Below, piece by piece: positions 45,175-53,566 of a DNA stretch of 64,000 bases. Numbering within the stretch: position 1 is the stretch's first letter; each line of letters starts with the position of its first letter. This stretch comes from Sanderia malayensis (Eukaryota > Cnidaria > Scyphozoa > Semaeostomeae > Pelagiidae). The stretch is taken from NCBI GenBank assembly GCA_013076295.1, contig RQOL01000699.1, positions 5,580,001 to 5,644,000 of the forward strand, written 5' to 3'. Under the pieces are notes generated by a model. It saw only the letters and a list, made by a program, of their open reading frames with translations, was not told the DNA's origin and did not search any database. A program made the position numbers and the translations under genes.

Positions 45175-46080
45175 ATGCCCAAAATGGAATCCAAAATTAA
45201 AAGTTTTGATGGAAATGGCGACGTTAAAGTTTTTCTAGAAAAAGTTTGTATACATTCTTCGCTGAAAGGATATGAAGATGAGAAGGCCGCTCAAAATTTG
45301 GCTAGTCGCTTGGAGGGACGAGCCTTCGACGTGTACATGACACTTTCAGACGCAGACAAAAAAGATTTCAGTACGATCAAGGCTGAGTTATTAAAAGAAT
45401 TTGAACGAGGAAACCAAGATAGAGAAGTGGCTATTCACGAATTGAGTACTCGTAGTCGCAAACAAGACGAATCAGCGCAAACATTTGCGTACAAAGTTCA
45501 AGAATTAGTAAAGTTGGCCTACCCCCAATTCGACGAAAACACACGCAGCACAATTTCAAAGGATTATTACATTAAGGGTCTTAGCCCAAACATGCAAATC
45601 GCCTTGAAATCCTTGCCAGAATTTTCCACGTCTGATATCAATAAACTGTCAACAGAAACTACTCGATTAGAACTGGCTGGGGTTGAATCTTTTGTTTCAA
45701 GTTCTCGTGTTTCCAACATGTCTGTCAACGCTGTAAATACAGACACACTAGTTGATTCGATCACCGCACAAGTCGTTGAAAAGATCAAAGAATTTTCTCT
45801 CAGTAACCCAGAAGGGGAATCCCCAGTCTCACATGTCAATTATGTCAACACTCGATTCAACCGAGGTCGCACGGGAGCTAACAGGAACCAAAGCCATGGA
45901 AGATCGTCTCGTGGTGGATATAGCCGGGGGTACAGTCGTAACACCACACAAGTCCGCAAATGTCGGGCTTGTCAAAGCTCCGATCATTTCTTCAGGGAAT
46001 GCCCCACCAGATATTGTCAGGCATGTGGCAATAAAGGACACGACGCTTGGAATTCGGCCTGCCCGAATTATAATCAATGA
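45175..46080 (+). CDS. gag: Gypsy-A gag
   Basis: An intact 301-codon frame begins MPKMESKIKSFDGNGDVKVF shortly after the 5' LTR. The first two thirds are a helical capsid-like region (LEGRAFDVYMTLSDADKKDF, then DESAQTFAYKVQELVKLAYP). An RG/S-rich linker (SHGRSSRGGYSRGYSR) is followed by two zinc knuckles: CRACQSSDHFFREC (CX2CX4HX4C, about residues 264-277) and CQACGNKGHDAWNSAC (a longer CX2CX4HX6C, about residues 283-298). The product would bind element RNA and build particles. It ends at TGA 46078-46080, and the pol reading continues in the same frame after that stop. Confidence 0.9.
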   Translation: MPKMESKIKSFDGNGDVKVFLEKVCIHSSLKGYEDEKAAQNLASRLEGRAFDVYMTLSDADKKDFSTIKAELLKEFERGNQDREVAIHELSTRSRKQDESAQTFAYKVQELVKLAYPQFDENTRSTISKDYYIKGLSPNMQIALKSLPEFSTSDINKLSTETTRLELAGVESFVSSSRVSNMSVNAVNTDTLVDSITAQVVEKIKEFSLSNPEGESPVSHVNYVNTRFNRGRTGANRNQSHGRSSRGGYSRGYSRNTTQVRKCRACQSSDHFFRECPTRYCQACGNKGHDAWNSACPNYNQ

Positions 46081-46083
46081 CTA
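46078..46083 (+). promoter_or_regulatory. Candidate gag-pol stop-codon readthrough site (TGA CTA)
   Basis: Gag ends CAA TGA CTA. The same frame stays open beyond it to the protease region, as CDTKQIVETSGEKFSAIL and then NLRFGNSDTN, where Gypsy-B interrupts. TGA followed by CTA is a known leaky context in several viruses. Readthrough is inferred and not shown. Confidence 0.6.
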
Positions 46084-46166
46084 TGTGATACAAAACAAAT
46101 CGTCGAAACAAGTGGAGAAAAATTCTCTGCTATTTTAAACCTTAGATTTGGAAACAGCGATACTAA

Positions 46167-46556
46167 TGTTAAAACACAAATTCCTAACAGCGCGCACTCT
46201 TTTAGAACAATGATAAAACACAATGGACTTACAGTCTCCTTGATTTTCTCTTCTTTATATGGCTTCTTTCTTCTAGACCTTACAGGCAGATAACACTCTT
46301 CGACAGTTAAACGTCTCTCAATAAACAACCAAACAATGAATTCATAAAACAACTTTTAAAGCAACCGTAACACAATCTCTAAATCTCCAACTAACTCTCA
46401 ATATAATAATCAAGTCTTAATCAACTAATTCAGCGGAAATCACAAAATATAAAAAGTCAACAATTAAGGACTACAGTAAGCAAAACAGCAAGGTCAATAT
46501 CTCAAAACTGTCAACATAGGTCCATCATTGGTTGCCCTAACACTTTGTCTCTAACA
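46167..46556 (-). repeat. Gypsy-B 3' LTR (left side)
   Basis: 390 bp, TGTT...AACA. It matches 51834-52223 except for a T/C near 46236, a C/T near 46471 and the extreme outer bases. Confidence 0.9.
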
Positions 46557-46573
46557 TCACCCCCCTCTTTTTC
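46557..46573 (-). promoter_or_regulatory. Gypsy-B polypurine tract
   Basis: On the minus strand AAAAAGAGGGGGGTGA lies directly before the 3' LTR. This is the expected place and composition for the plus-strand priming tract. Confidence 0.75.
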
Positions 46574-46600
46574 AAAACGAGCCTCCTGGCTCGGAGAAGG

Positions 46601-47182
46601 TCAAACAGGGACAATAGTTTGTGGGGTGTGGACATCTTCTGGGCGCGTGATCGTTGGTTCAGTGTCAATCGAAGGCGTATCCGGTAACAAAATAGGCAGT
46701 GCATCTGGGACAAAACTATCGGCGGGTAGATCGTTGTCGACTAAATCCGGTGTGGTGTCTTGCGACGATGGAGCGGAGATGGGACGAGAAGCAGGATCGA
46801 TGTATGGCCTCATGCGATTCACGTGAACAGGAACACTGACCGGGCGGTTATCAACTGTGCGGAGCTTAAAATGTACGGGAGAAAGCTGTTCAACAATGCG
46901 GTATGGGCCATGGTAATTGTGAGCAAGCTTCTTGGACAGGCCTTTCCGCTGCTTTGGCGTGTATACCCAGACTCTTGAACCGACAACAAATGGCACAGGA
47001 GCAGCATGTTTATCGTACTGCTGTTTCATGCGAAGTTGAGCCAACTCGGTGTTAGACTGCACAATGCGACGAGCATTTTCAAGATTCTGCACAACGCGGG
47101 AACGATGGGCGACAATTGACGTGGAGAGATTTGAAGGAGGGAGTAATGCCACATCAAGTGGTAACCGAGGCTCACGACCGTA
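46601..47182 (-). pseudogene. pol: Gypsy-B integrase carboxyl end beyond the stop
   Basis: In the same frame as pol, directly after the TGA, the sequence reads YGREPRLPLDVALLPP and continues to KQQYDKHAAPVPFVVGSRVW and KLAHNYHGPYRIVEQLSPVH. This is the integrase carboxyl-terminal GPY/F domain, then a proline- and aspartate-rich tail, ending at 46601. The single stop between ETPFYL and YGREPR is the only visible break in the element's coding sequence. An internal ATG at 47152 could not substitute for the full protein. Confidence 0.85.
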
Positions 47183-50100
47183 TCATAAATAAAATGGCGT
47201 TTCATTCGTGGTAGCATGAACAGAGACACGATAAGCGAAGAGAACAAGTGAAAGATGCCGATCCCAATCCTTCTGATTCGCGTTAACATACATGGACAGC
47301 ACATCCGCAAGAGTGCCATTGAAACGTTCTACCAACCCGTCGGTTTGGGGATGGTAAGAGGTAGTATGGATCTGACGCGTATTGATCAATTTACAAACTT
47401 CCTTCACGATGGACGACAAGAAATTTGCACCGCGATCCGAGAGTAGAGTTTTCGGAGCGCCATGGCGGGCGAGGATTTCGTTGACCAGCAAATCAGCAAT
47501 ACGGACAGCTTTGGTAGACGGAATAGCAAAAGCCTCGGGCCAACGAGTGTAGTAATCGGAAAAAATAATGACATAGCGATTGCCAGAATGCGTCACGGGA
47601 AAAGGACCCAAGATGTCCATTGCAACTCTGTCGAAAGCTCCTTCGACTGGTATGGGTAGCAGAGGTGCGCGATGCTGGCGACGGCGTGATTTCTTCATAG
47701 CGCAGTCAACGCAGGAATGACACCAGTGCTCGACATCCTTAAACATTCCGGGCCAGTAGTAGCGCGAACGAATCTTTTCGTAGGTTTTGAGGGTACTGAG
47801 GTGACCGGAGGTGACGTCATCATGACAAGCAAGAAGAACATCACGGCGAAGACTCGTAGGAATGACAACTTGGGAACACAACGACTGCACATGACGTTTC
47901 CCGGGTGACCATAAATGACACAAAACACCTTGTTCGGTGAGGTAAAAAGAATCGGCGAGCAACAAAATCGAGCGAGCACGGTGATTATCAGTGGGCAAAA
48001 CAGACTTCTCTAAATACTCAATTATGACAAAAAGATCACGATCATGACGTTGCAAGTCGGCTAGTTGTGGTGGATCAGGGCAGGGGTGCTCGACAGCAAC
48101 AACAGGCAACGCAAGCACGTCGGCGGAAGCAGAAGCCGGTGGAGATGTATAAGAACGGCGAGAGAGTGCATCGGCATTGCAATTAGACGAACCCGGGCGG
48201 TAAATGATATCGAAGTCGAACTGTTGGAGAAGCAGCGCCCAACGAGTAAGACGGCCTGTGGGATCTTTCATTTTCATAAGCCATGATAGGCTGCTGTGGT
48301 CCGTGTGAACGTAAAATTTAGAGCCATATACATAGGGCCGATAACGCTTAATTCCGGCAACGACGGCGAGTGCCTCACGCTCTGTAGCACTATAGCGAGT
48401 TGCGGCACTATTTAACTCGCGACCACCGTATGAGACAACATATTCAACATTGTTGATGCGTTGCCCCAAAACGTAGCCCAAAGCCGTACTACTAGCATCC
48501 GTAAACAAATGAAATGGCTCGTGGAAGTCCGGGTAGGCCAAAACAGGATTGCAACAAAGGTTACGCTTCAATATATCGAAAGCAGTTTGACAGATGTTGT
48601 TCCAAACAAACGCGGTATTCTTTCTGGTGAGGCGGCTCAAGGGGGAGGCAATAAAAGCAAAATTGCAAACAAAACGGCGATAATAGTTGCACAGACCAAG
48701 AAAACTGCGAATGTCTTGCACGTTACGTGGCACGGGAAATTCGCTGACAGCGGTAAGCTTGTCCGGATCAGGTGAAACTCCATTTGGCGAAACAACGAAA
48801 CCGAGAAATCGCACACTATGCTTGGCGAAATGGCATTTACTAGGCTTCAATTTGAGATTGGCTTGCTGTAAGCGATCGAAGACATGCGAAAGACGGCGCA
48901 AATGTGCTGTGAAATTCGGTGAAAAAACGATGATATCATCAATATATATTAAACACAACTTCCACTCTAGGCCAGCAAGAACACGAGACATCAAGCGTTG
49001 AAACGTAGGAGGTGCATTTGTCAAACCAAAGCTCATTACGCTATATTCATAATAACCTGCGTGAGAGATAAACGCTGTCTTGGCTTGGGCATTTGGATGC
49101 ATCGCAACTTGATGATAACCGGATTGTAGGTCAAGAGTGGTAAAGTATTGTGAACCAGCCAGGGCATCCAAAGCATCGTCAATTCGAGGTAAAGGGTAAC
49201 TATCCTTACGAGTTACGGCGTTCAACTTACGGTAATGGACGCAGAATCGTGTGGTGCCGTCCTTTTTCTTCACAAGTACAATGGGAGAACTCCAGGGACT
49301 GCAGGATGGCTGAATAATGTTCTGTTGCAACATATTCTCAATGTGAGTATCAATTTCAGCACGCTGAGTATGCGAAACTCTGTAAGAAGACTGCTTAATA
49401 GGGCGTGCATCGCCAGTATCAATTTCATGTTCGATAATATTTGTGTGTCCTAAATCAAGACTCACCACAGCAAAAATATCGGCATAAGACGACAGTAACT
49501 TTGCAAGAGCAATATTTTCTTCCTCTGAAAGATCAGGACTGTTCGCTACTTGCAGCTGAGATTGGACACTAGCAAGAAGAATGTTGTTGTTAATCGATGG
49601 CTTCACATCGACGGAGGATACTGGCTGAAAAGATTGAATAGCGTGGGGTTGCAGCTGCATAAATGTCCCTATTTCAGTCCCCTTATGTAAAACAACGGCT
49701 TCATCAGATGGGTTGAGCAAACGAAACGAAACATGTCCAGTGGAGCTTACAGATGAAACCGAGGCTGCCCCGATGAGACGATGGCGAGTTACTAACGAGT
49801 CATTACCTTCGAGCAGTCCACATGAATTACCTTCAGGTTTGTCGATGAGAAAAGCCGGAATTATGGCCTCGGAACATGGCTCGACAATTTGAGTGGAATC
49901 AACAATAACCAAGCAACACAAAGACGGGGGTTCTGTACCAGCAAACGAAATGTTATCAGATTGATCGAAAGTCATTGACTGGTTATGCACATCAATCACG
50001 GCTTTGTTTTCATGGAGAAAATCACGACCCAGGACGACATTATAGGCTAGGCCAGGAATAATGGAGGCACGACATTGATACGATTTATCCGAAATGTGCA

Positions 50101-50560
50101 AAGGAAATGAAACTGAGCCCATGACAGACACAGAGGCTCCGGTTGCAGTTTGAATACGTTCAATTCCCTCACTCGGGGATAGTTGTGCACTGTGCGGTTT
50201 TAAAATCGAGTTATAGAACTCGGCATTAATGACTGTTACAGCGGCACCAGTATCTATTAAAAATTTAACATTATTGCTGAAAACAGTGCCCCAAATCAGC
50301 ACGTTTCCTGATGTTGACTTGTCATCGGTATTCAAAGTATCACACGAAAGGCACGGAACAGTTTGGGTATGTGCAATCCCTGGTTCATGCGCAGGCGTTA
50401 AATCAAGACGTTTATTGTCTGTTTGAAGTACGGAATCATCGTGTTCATTTAGTGGGGTTTTGAAAATGTGGTTGATGTCAGGGGCCTTCAGTTCCCCCAT
50501 CGAGAAGGCCCTTGATCGTTTAAATCCTGCGTACGATAATTGGGACGTTGTGATTCGCAT
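47183..50560 (-). CDS. pol: Gypsy-B pol (PR, RT, RNase H, integrase)
   Basis: A frame of 1,125 codons in Ty3 order. The protease has LIDTGAAVTVI (D103). RT has IIQPSCSPWSSPIVLVKKKD, LDLQSGYHQVAM (D477) and YIDDIIVF (539-546). RNase H has FTDASSTALG (D688) and a later TDHSSL. The integrase finger has H913, H920, C950 and C953, and the catalytic set is D982 (AMDILGPF), D1042 (LLSDRGAN) and E1078 (LVERFN) with 35 residues between the last two. All catalytic residues are present. The frame ends at a TGA (47185-47183) within the conserved end of the integrase core. It is probably made only as a gag-pol fusion through the frameshift site. Confidence 0.95.
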   Translation of the reverse strand: MRITTSQLSYAGFKRSRAFSMGELKAPDINHIFKTPLNEHDDSVLQTDNKRLDLTPAHEPGIAHTQTVPCLSCDTLNTDDKSTSGNVLIWGTVFSNNVKFLIDTGAAVTVINAEFYNSILKPHSAQLSPSEGIERIQTATGASVSVMGSVSFPLHISDKSYQCRASIIPGLAYNVVLGRDFLHENKAVIDVHNQSMTFDQSDNISFAGTEPPSLCCLVIVDSTQIVEPCSEAIIPAFLIDKPEGNSCGLLEGNDSLVTRHRLIGAASVSSVSSTGHVSFRLLNPSDEAVVLHKGTEIGTFMQLQPHAIQSFQPVSSVDVKPSINNNILLASVQSQLQVANSPDLSEEENIALAKLLSSYADIFAVVSLDLGHTNIIEHEIDTGDARPIKQSSYRVSHTQRAEIDTHIENMLQQNIIQPSCSPWSSPIVLVKKKDGTTRFCVHYRKLNAVTRKDSYPLPRIDDALDALAGSQYFTTLDLQSGYHQVAMHPNAQAKTAFISHAGYYEYSVMSFGLTNAPPTFQRLMSRVLAGLEWKLCLIYIDDIIVFSPNFTAHLRRLSHVFDRLQQANLKLKPSKCHFAKHSVRFLGFVVSPNGVSPDPDKLTAVSEFPVPRNVQDIRSFLGLCNYYRRFVCNFAFIASPLSRLTRKNTAFVWNNICQTAFDILKRNLCCNPVLAYPDFHEPFHLFTDASSTALGYVLGQRINNVEYVVSYGGRELNSAATRYSATEREALAVVAGIKRYRPYVYGSKFYVHTDHSSLSWLMKMKDPTGRLTRWALLLQQFDFDIIYRPGSSNCNADALSRRSYTSPPASASADVLALPVVAVEHPCPDPPQLADLQRHDRDLFVIIEYLEKSVLPTDNHRARSILLLADSFYLTEQGVLCHLWSPGKRHVQSLCSQVVIPTSLRRDVLLACHDDVTSGHLSTLKTYEKIRSRYYWPGMFKDVEHWCHSCVDCAMKKSRRRQHRAPLLPIPVEGAFDRVAMDILGPFPVTHSGNRYVIIFSDYYTRWPEAFAIPSTKAVRIADLLVNEILARHGAPKTLLSDRGANFLSSIVKEVCKLINTRQIHTTSYHPQTDGLVERFNGTLADVLSMYVNANQKDWDRHLSLVLFAYRVSVHATTNETPFYL
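50482..50524 (-). promoter_or_regulatory. Minus-one frameshift signal between gag and pol
   Basis: On the minus strand the gag codons GAT TTA AAC form the heptamer T-TTA-AAC (50524-50518). A 6-base spacer (GATCAA) is followed by GGGCCTTC (50511-50504), a 14-base loop, and the exact complement GAAGGCCC (50489-50482). The gag stop at 50490-50488 lies at the foot of the stem. A shift at the heptamer puts ribosomes in the pol frame (TTT AAA CGA). The geometry is canonical. Function is inferred. Confidence 0.8.
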
Positions 50561-51678
50561 GCCGCTGGGGGCCGCTGGGTAGCATAATTTCGTCGAGGGG
50601 GCGGATAGGTGGGCATTGGACGAAAACCTTGCATCTGGCCATCAGTGGAATAATTTTGCATATTACAATATCGTGATATATGACCCACTTGATTGCAATT
50701 ATAACAAATGGGTCGCCCATCGGTAGTGCGAATATTTCGACCTCTGTAGCCACCGCCACGACCATTGAAGTTACCGCCCCCTCGTTGGGCTTGTTGAAAG
50801 AAATCGTTTCCTGAGGAATGTTGAGGATGGTAGGTGGCGGCGGCAATACGCTGATCAACTGCTGCTATCATGTCAGATTTGAAATTTGTCAGATCATTTC
50901 GAATAGTGTCTTGAAAATGAGAGTTTTTGGATGGGGGATCCGCAAAATTGCCAGCAAAATTCAAGGCATTAACTGGACGACCGCTTTTACTTGGCTCAGC
51001 TAATGATAATAAGAGATTGACTTGGCCTTCAAGCTCCTTGATACGCTTGTCTTGTGCCCCCGGGGGTGATTGCAAAGATGCCGAAAATGATTTTGAAACA
51101 GCGTCACGAAGGCGGGCCAAATTTTCTGCTTCAGCAAAGCTTGTAGGCTGATTGAGAACTACGTGATTCTTAATTTCACCGCTCAAACCATTTATGAAAA
51201 TGTTCATCATTTCTATCTCCCGGATATTTAAACGCTGGCACTTTTTTGTGATATCCTCGGTATAGCTGGCTAGTGTTTCGTGTTCAAGCTGCTTTCGAAC
51301 ATATAGCTCTTGTCTGATAAGAAACTGTAAATCTTGATTTCCGAACCGATCTTTTAAGGCGTCTATCAATTCAACATAATCTGACGTAGTTTCATCGGAC
51401 AGTGTTCGAAACCAAGTAAGAGCTGGGCCCGTAAGCATTAAGGACACGGCACCCAGTTTCTTTGCGCCACGCCAACCATTAAAATTAGAAAGACGATCAA
51501 ACTTTTTGACCCATTCGTTTACATCTTCGTGGGGCAGTCCACTAAAATGAGGAGTTTTAAACAGTCCCGACTGGGCATTACCTTCAACCGCAGCTTGCAT
51601 TGCCGCGAGTCGATTTTGTAAATCCTCAATTGTTCTTTCCATATTTTGTTTTGTTTTGAAATATGTAACCGTAAACAA
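50488..51678 (-). CDS. gag: Gypsy-B gag
   Basis: An intact 396-codon frame, starting near MERTIEDLQNRLAAMQAAVE (the first in-frame ATG is 13 codons earlier). A capsid-like helical region contains LMLTGPALTWFRTLSDETTS and FGNQDLQFLIRQELY. A glycine/arginine-rich linker (GGGNFNGRGGGYRGRN) precedes one zinc knuckle, CYNCNQVGHISRYC. The carboxyl end RWGN stops at TGA 50490-50488, overlapping pol by about 70 bases in another frame. The product should package the element RNA. Confidence 0.9.
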   Translation of the reverse strand: MFTVTYFKTKQNMERTIEDLQNRLAAMQAAVEGNAQSGLFKTPHFSGLPHEDVNEWVKKFDRLSNFNGWRGAKKLGAVSLMLTGPALTWFRTLSDETTSDYVELIDALKDRFGNQDLQFLIRQELYVRKQLEHETLASYTEDITKKCQRLNIREIEMMNIFINGLSGEIKNHVVLNQPTSFAEAENLARLRDAVSKSFSASLQSPPGAQDKRIKELEGQVNLLLSLAEPSKSGRPVNALNFAGNFADPPSKNSHFQDTIRNDLTNFKSDMIAAVDQRIAAATYHPQHSSGNDFFQQAQRGGGNFNGRGGGYRGRNIRTTDGRPICYNCNQVGHISRYCNMQNYSTDGQMQGFRPMPTYPPPRRNYATQRPPAACESQRPNYRTQDLNDQGPSRWGN

Positions 51679-51812
51679 GTTCGAAGTCAGAAACGCAAAA
51701 CAATTAAAACAATACGACTCTAAAGTTCACGCAGCTTAGAGCTACAGATCTTGCGATAGTGGAATATCTGATTCCCTTCTTTTCTTCTAAATCAGTACGA
51801 TAAACTCTTCGG

Positions 51813-51830
51813 ATCACGTCGTGGTCACCA
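51813..51830 (-). promoter_or_regulatory. Gypsy-B primer binding site
   Basis: On the minus strand TGGTGACCACGACGTGAT begins one to three bases after the 5' LTR. The TGG start pairs with a tRNA CCA end, and GACCACG would match the acceptor stem of a tRNA-Arg-like molecule. The tRNA identity is inference. Confidence 0.65.
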
Positions 51831-51833
51831 GTA

Positions 51834-52223
51834 TTTTAAAACACAAATTCCTAACAGCGCGCACTCTTTTAGAACAATGATAAAACACAATGGACTTACA
51901 GTCTCCTTGATCTTCTCTTCTTTATATGGCTTCTTTCTTCTAGACCTTACAGGCAGATAACACTCTTCGACAGTTAAACGTCTCTCAATAAACAACCAAA
52001 CAATGAATTCATAAAACAACTTTTAAAGCAACCGTAACACAATCTCTAAATCTCCAACTAACTCTCAATATAATAATCAAGTCTTAATCAACTAATTCAG
52101 CGGAAATCACAAAATATAAAAAGTCAACAATTAAGGATTACAGTAAGCAAAACAGCAAGGTCAATATCTCAAAACTGTCAACATAGGTCCATCATTGGTT
52201 GCCCTAACACTTTGTCTCTAACA
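51834..52223 (-). repeat. Gypsy-B 5' LTR (right side)
   Basis: About 390 bp. Its inner edge (51831-51840, GTATTTTAAA) differs from the TGTTAAA of the other copy, so the last few bases of U5 are uncertain. Confidence 0.9.
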
Positions 52224-53566
52224 CTAATGCATTAATAGACACGGGGGCGACATGCTCATTGATAGATATTGGCAGTTTGCAAACATTGGGACTGCATACA
52301 AATTTCAAAGAATCGAAACCTATGATCATTGATGCTTCAGGCAATAATATGAATATTTCAGGAACAGTTGATGTCAATATCTCTACGAAATACAGCAAAA
52401 CTATTTCCCAAAACATGAAAGTGCTACAATAGGGGACAAAAGTCGTGGGACACCTAGGATTTTAGCAAGTTTTACACGCATACTTCATCCCCCTCCCCCC
52501 CATAACAATGTTGTTTGTAGAGGCGGTGTTTTTCAATATCGCCGAAATTCTTTTGGCCCGACGACAAGAAAGGACTGGTGCACAAGACAACATTGTTTTG
52601 GGGGGAGTGGGGGGTCGCATTCTGCTCACAGAGAACAAAGTGTGCAGAAGCACAGCATTATGGGATGAAATTTTCAGGTGTCCCATGGACTTTTGTCCCC
52701 TATTGTAGATACCAAAAACCTACTGTAACATCATCTTAGGTAGAGATTTTCTCTCGAATTTCACCACTGTCAAATTCGATTTTTCAAAACACGGCATCAA
52801 GCTAGGCCCAGACTGGCATGACTGTCTAACAATAGGAAACCACACTTCCGTTGAGGTGGTAAATCCAGCAATTTTGCAACCTCGATCCGAAACTATTGTA
52901 AATGTGGAATGCAGTAAGTCATTGTCCTTGATCACTGCAGATTTCGAACCGAAATCACTCCCACTTTCAAGTAGTTTGTACGCAACTCGATGCAGGATAA
53001 TTCCGAACATTGATGGCATATTTCAGATATCCCTGTTAAACACCAGTGACAAGCCAATATCATTGCCTGCTCACAAACATGTTGGGTCCGTCATTGCAGT
53101 GGAAGACACACCAGTATCTGTCCATCAAATCGGCCAGGAGAGCTCCATAAATCTTAACGATAATATAGTATATGGGGAACACCTACCCGATGACAGCAAA
53201 TCTGCGATTTCGTCTCTAATTTCCAACTTTACGGACATCTTTGCACAAAACCCAAAGAAACCAACTCTTGTTTCAAATATGCAACACCGTATCATCACAG
53301 ATGATGTGCCGCCTGTAAATCGCAGACCTTACAGTATCCCGCACGCTTGGTACAAGGAAACTGAACAGCAAATATCCGAAATGCTAAAAAATGATATAAT
53401 TCGGCCTTCTTCCTCACCCTGGAATGCTCCCGTCATACTCGTAAAGAAAAAAGACGGCTCAATGCGTTTCGTGTGTGATTTTCGGGGCCTGAATGATATC
53501 ACGAAAAAAGATTCATATCCGCTGCCCCATATCAGGGATGTCTTAGACAAAATGCACAGATATTGA
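52224..53566 (+). pseudogene. pol: Gypsy-A protease and amino-terminal RT
   Basis: Directly after Gypsy-B the frame reads ALIDTGATCSLI, the retropepsin active site (DTGA). A TA-flanked MITE at 52432-52700 interrupts it. From 52735 the frame reads NIILGRDFLSNF and then the pre-RT linker. RT motifs begin at IIRPSSSPWNAPVILVKKKD and RFVCDFRGLNDITKKDSYPL. At about 53563 the frame jumps from DVLDKMHRY straight to EQVFHRLRSSG, so the region with the YxDD box is deleted. The remaining RT cannot be catalytic. Confidence 0.85.
52432..52700. mobile_element. 269-bp TA-flanked MITE in Gypsy-A pol
   Basis: Ends GGGGACAAAAGTC and ACTTTTGTCCCC are inverted (with GGGACACCT/AGGTGTCCC further in). TA lies at 52430-52431 and 52701-52702. 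The middle is also partly palindromic (ACAATGTTGTTTG and its partner CAAGACAACATTGT). The size and TA duplication suggest a mariner-related MITE. Confidence 0.85.

Larger units (their letters stand above)
46167..52223 (-). mobile_element. Gypsy-B, nearly intact Ty3/Gypsy element nested in Gypsy-A pol
   Basis: LTRs lie at 46167-46556 and about 51834-52223, with target duplication CTAA (46163-46166 and 52224-52227). The element is in the opposite orientation to Gypsy-A. It splits the coding sequence just before the protease active site of Gypsy-A. Gag, PR, RT, RNase H and integrase are all present, with one stop near the end of integrase. The two LTRs differ at only about two internal bases in 390, so it is young. 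Confidence 0.95.

Noticed and set aside
45752..46138. 128-codon plus-strand frame overlapping gag
   Set aside because: It is out of frame with both gag and the protease; the pol continuation uses the gag frame after TGA.
46557..46573. C-rich tract considered as a splice acceptor
   Set aside because: Its place beside the LTR on the opposite strand shows that it is the Gypsy-B polypurine tract.
46545..46826. 93-codon plus-strand frame
   Set aside because: It is antisense to the Gypsy-B integrase carboxyl end.
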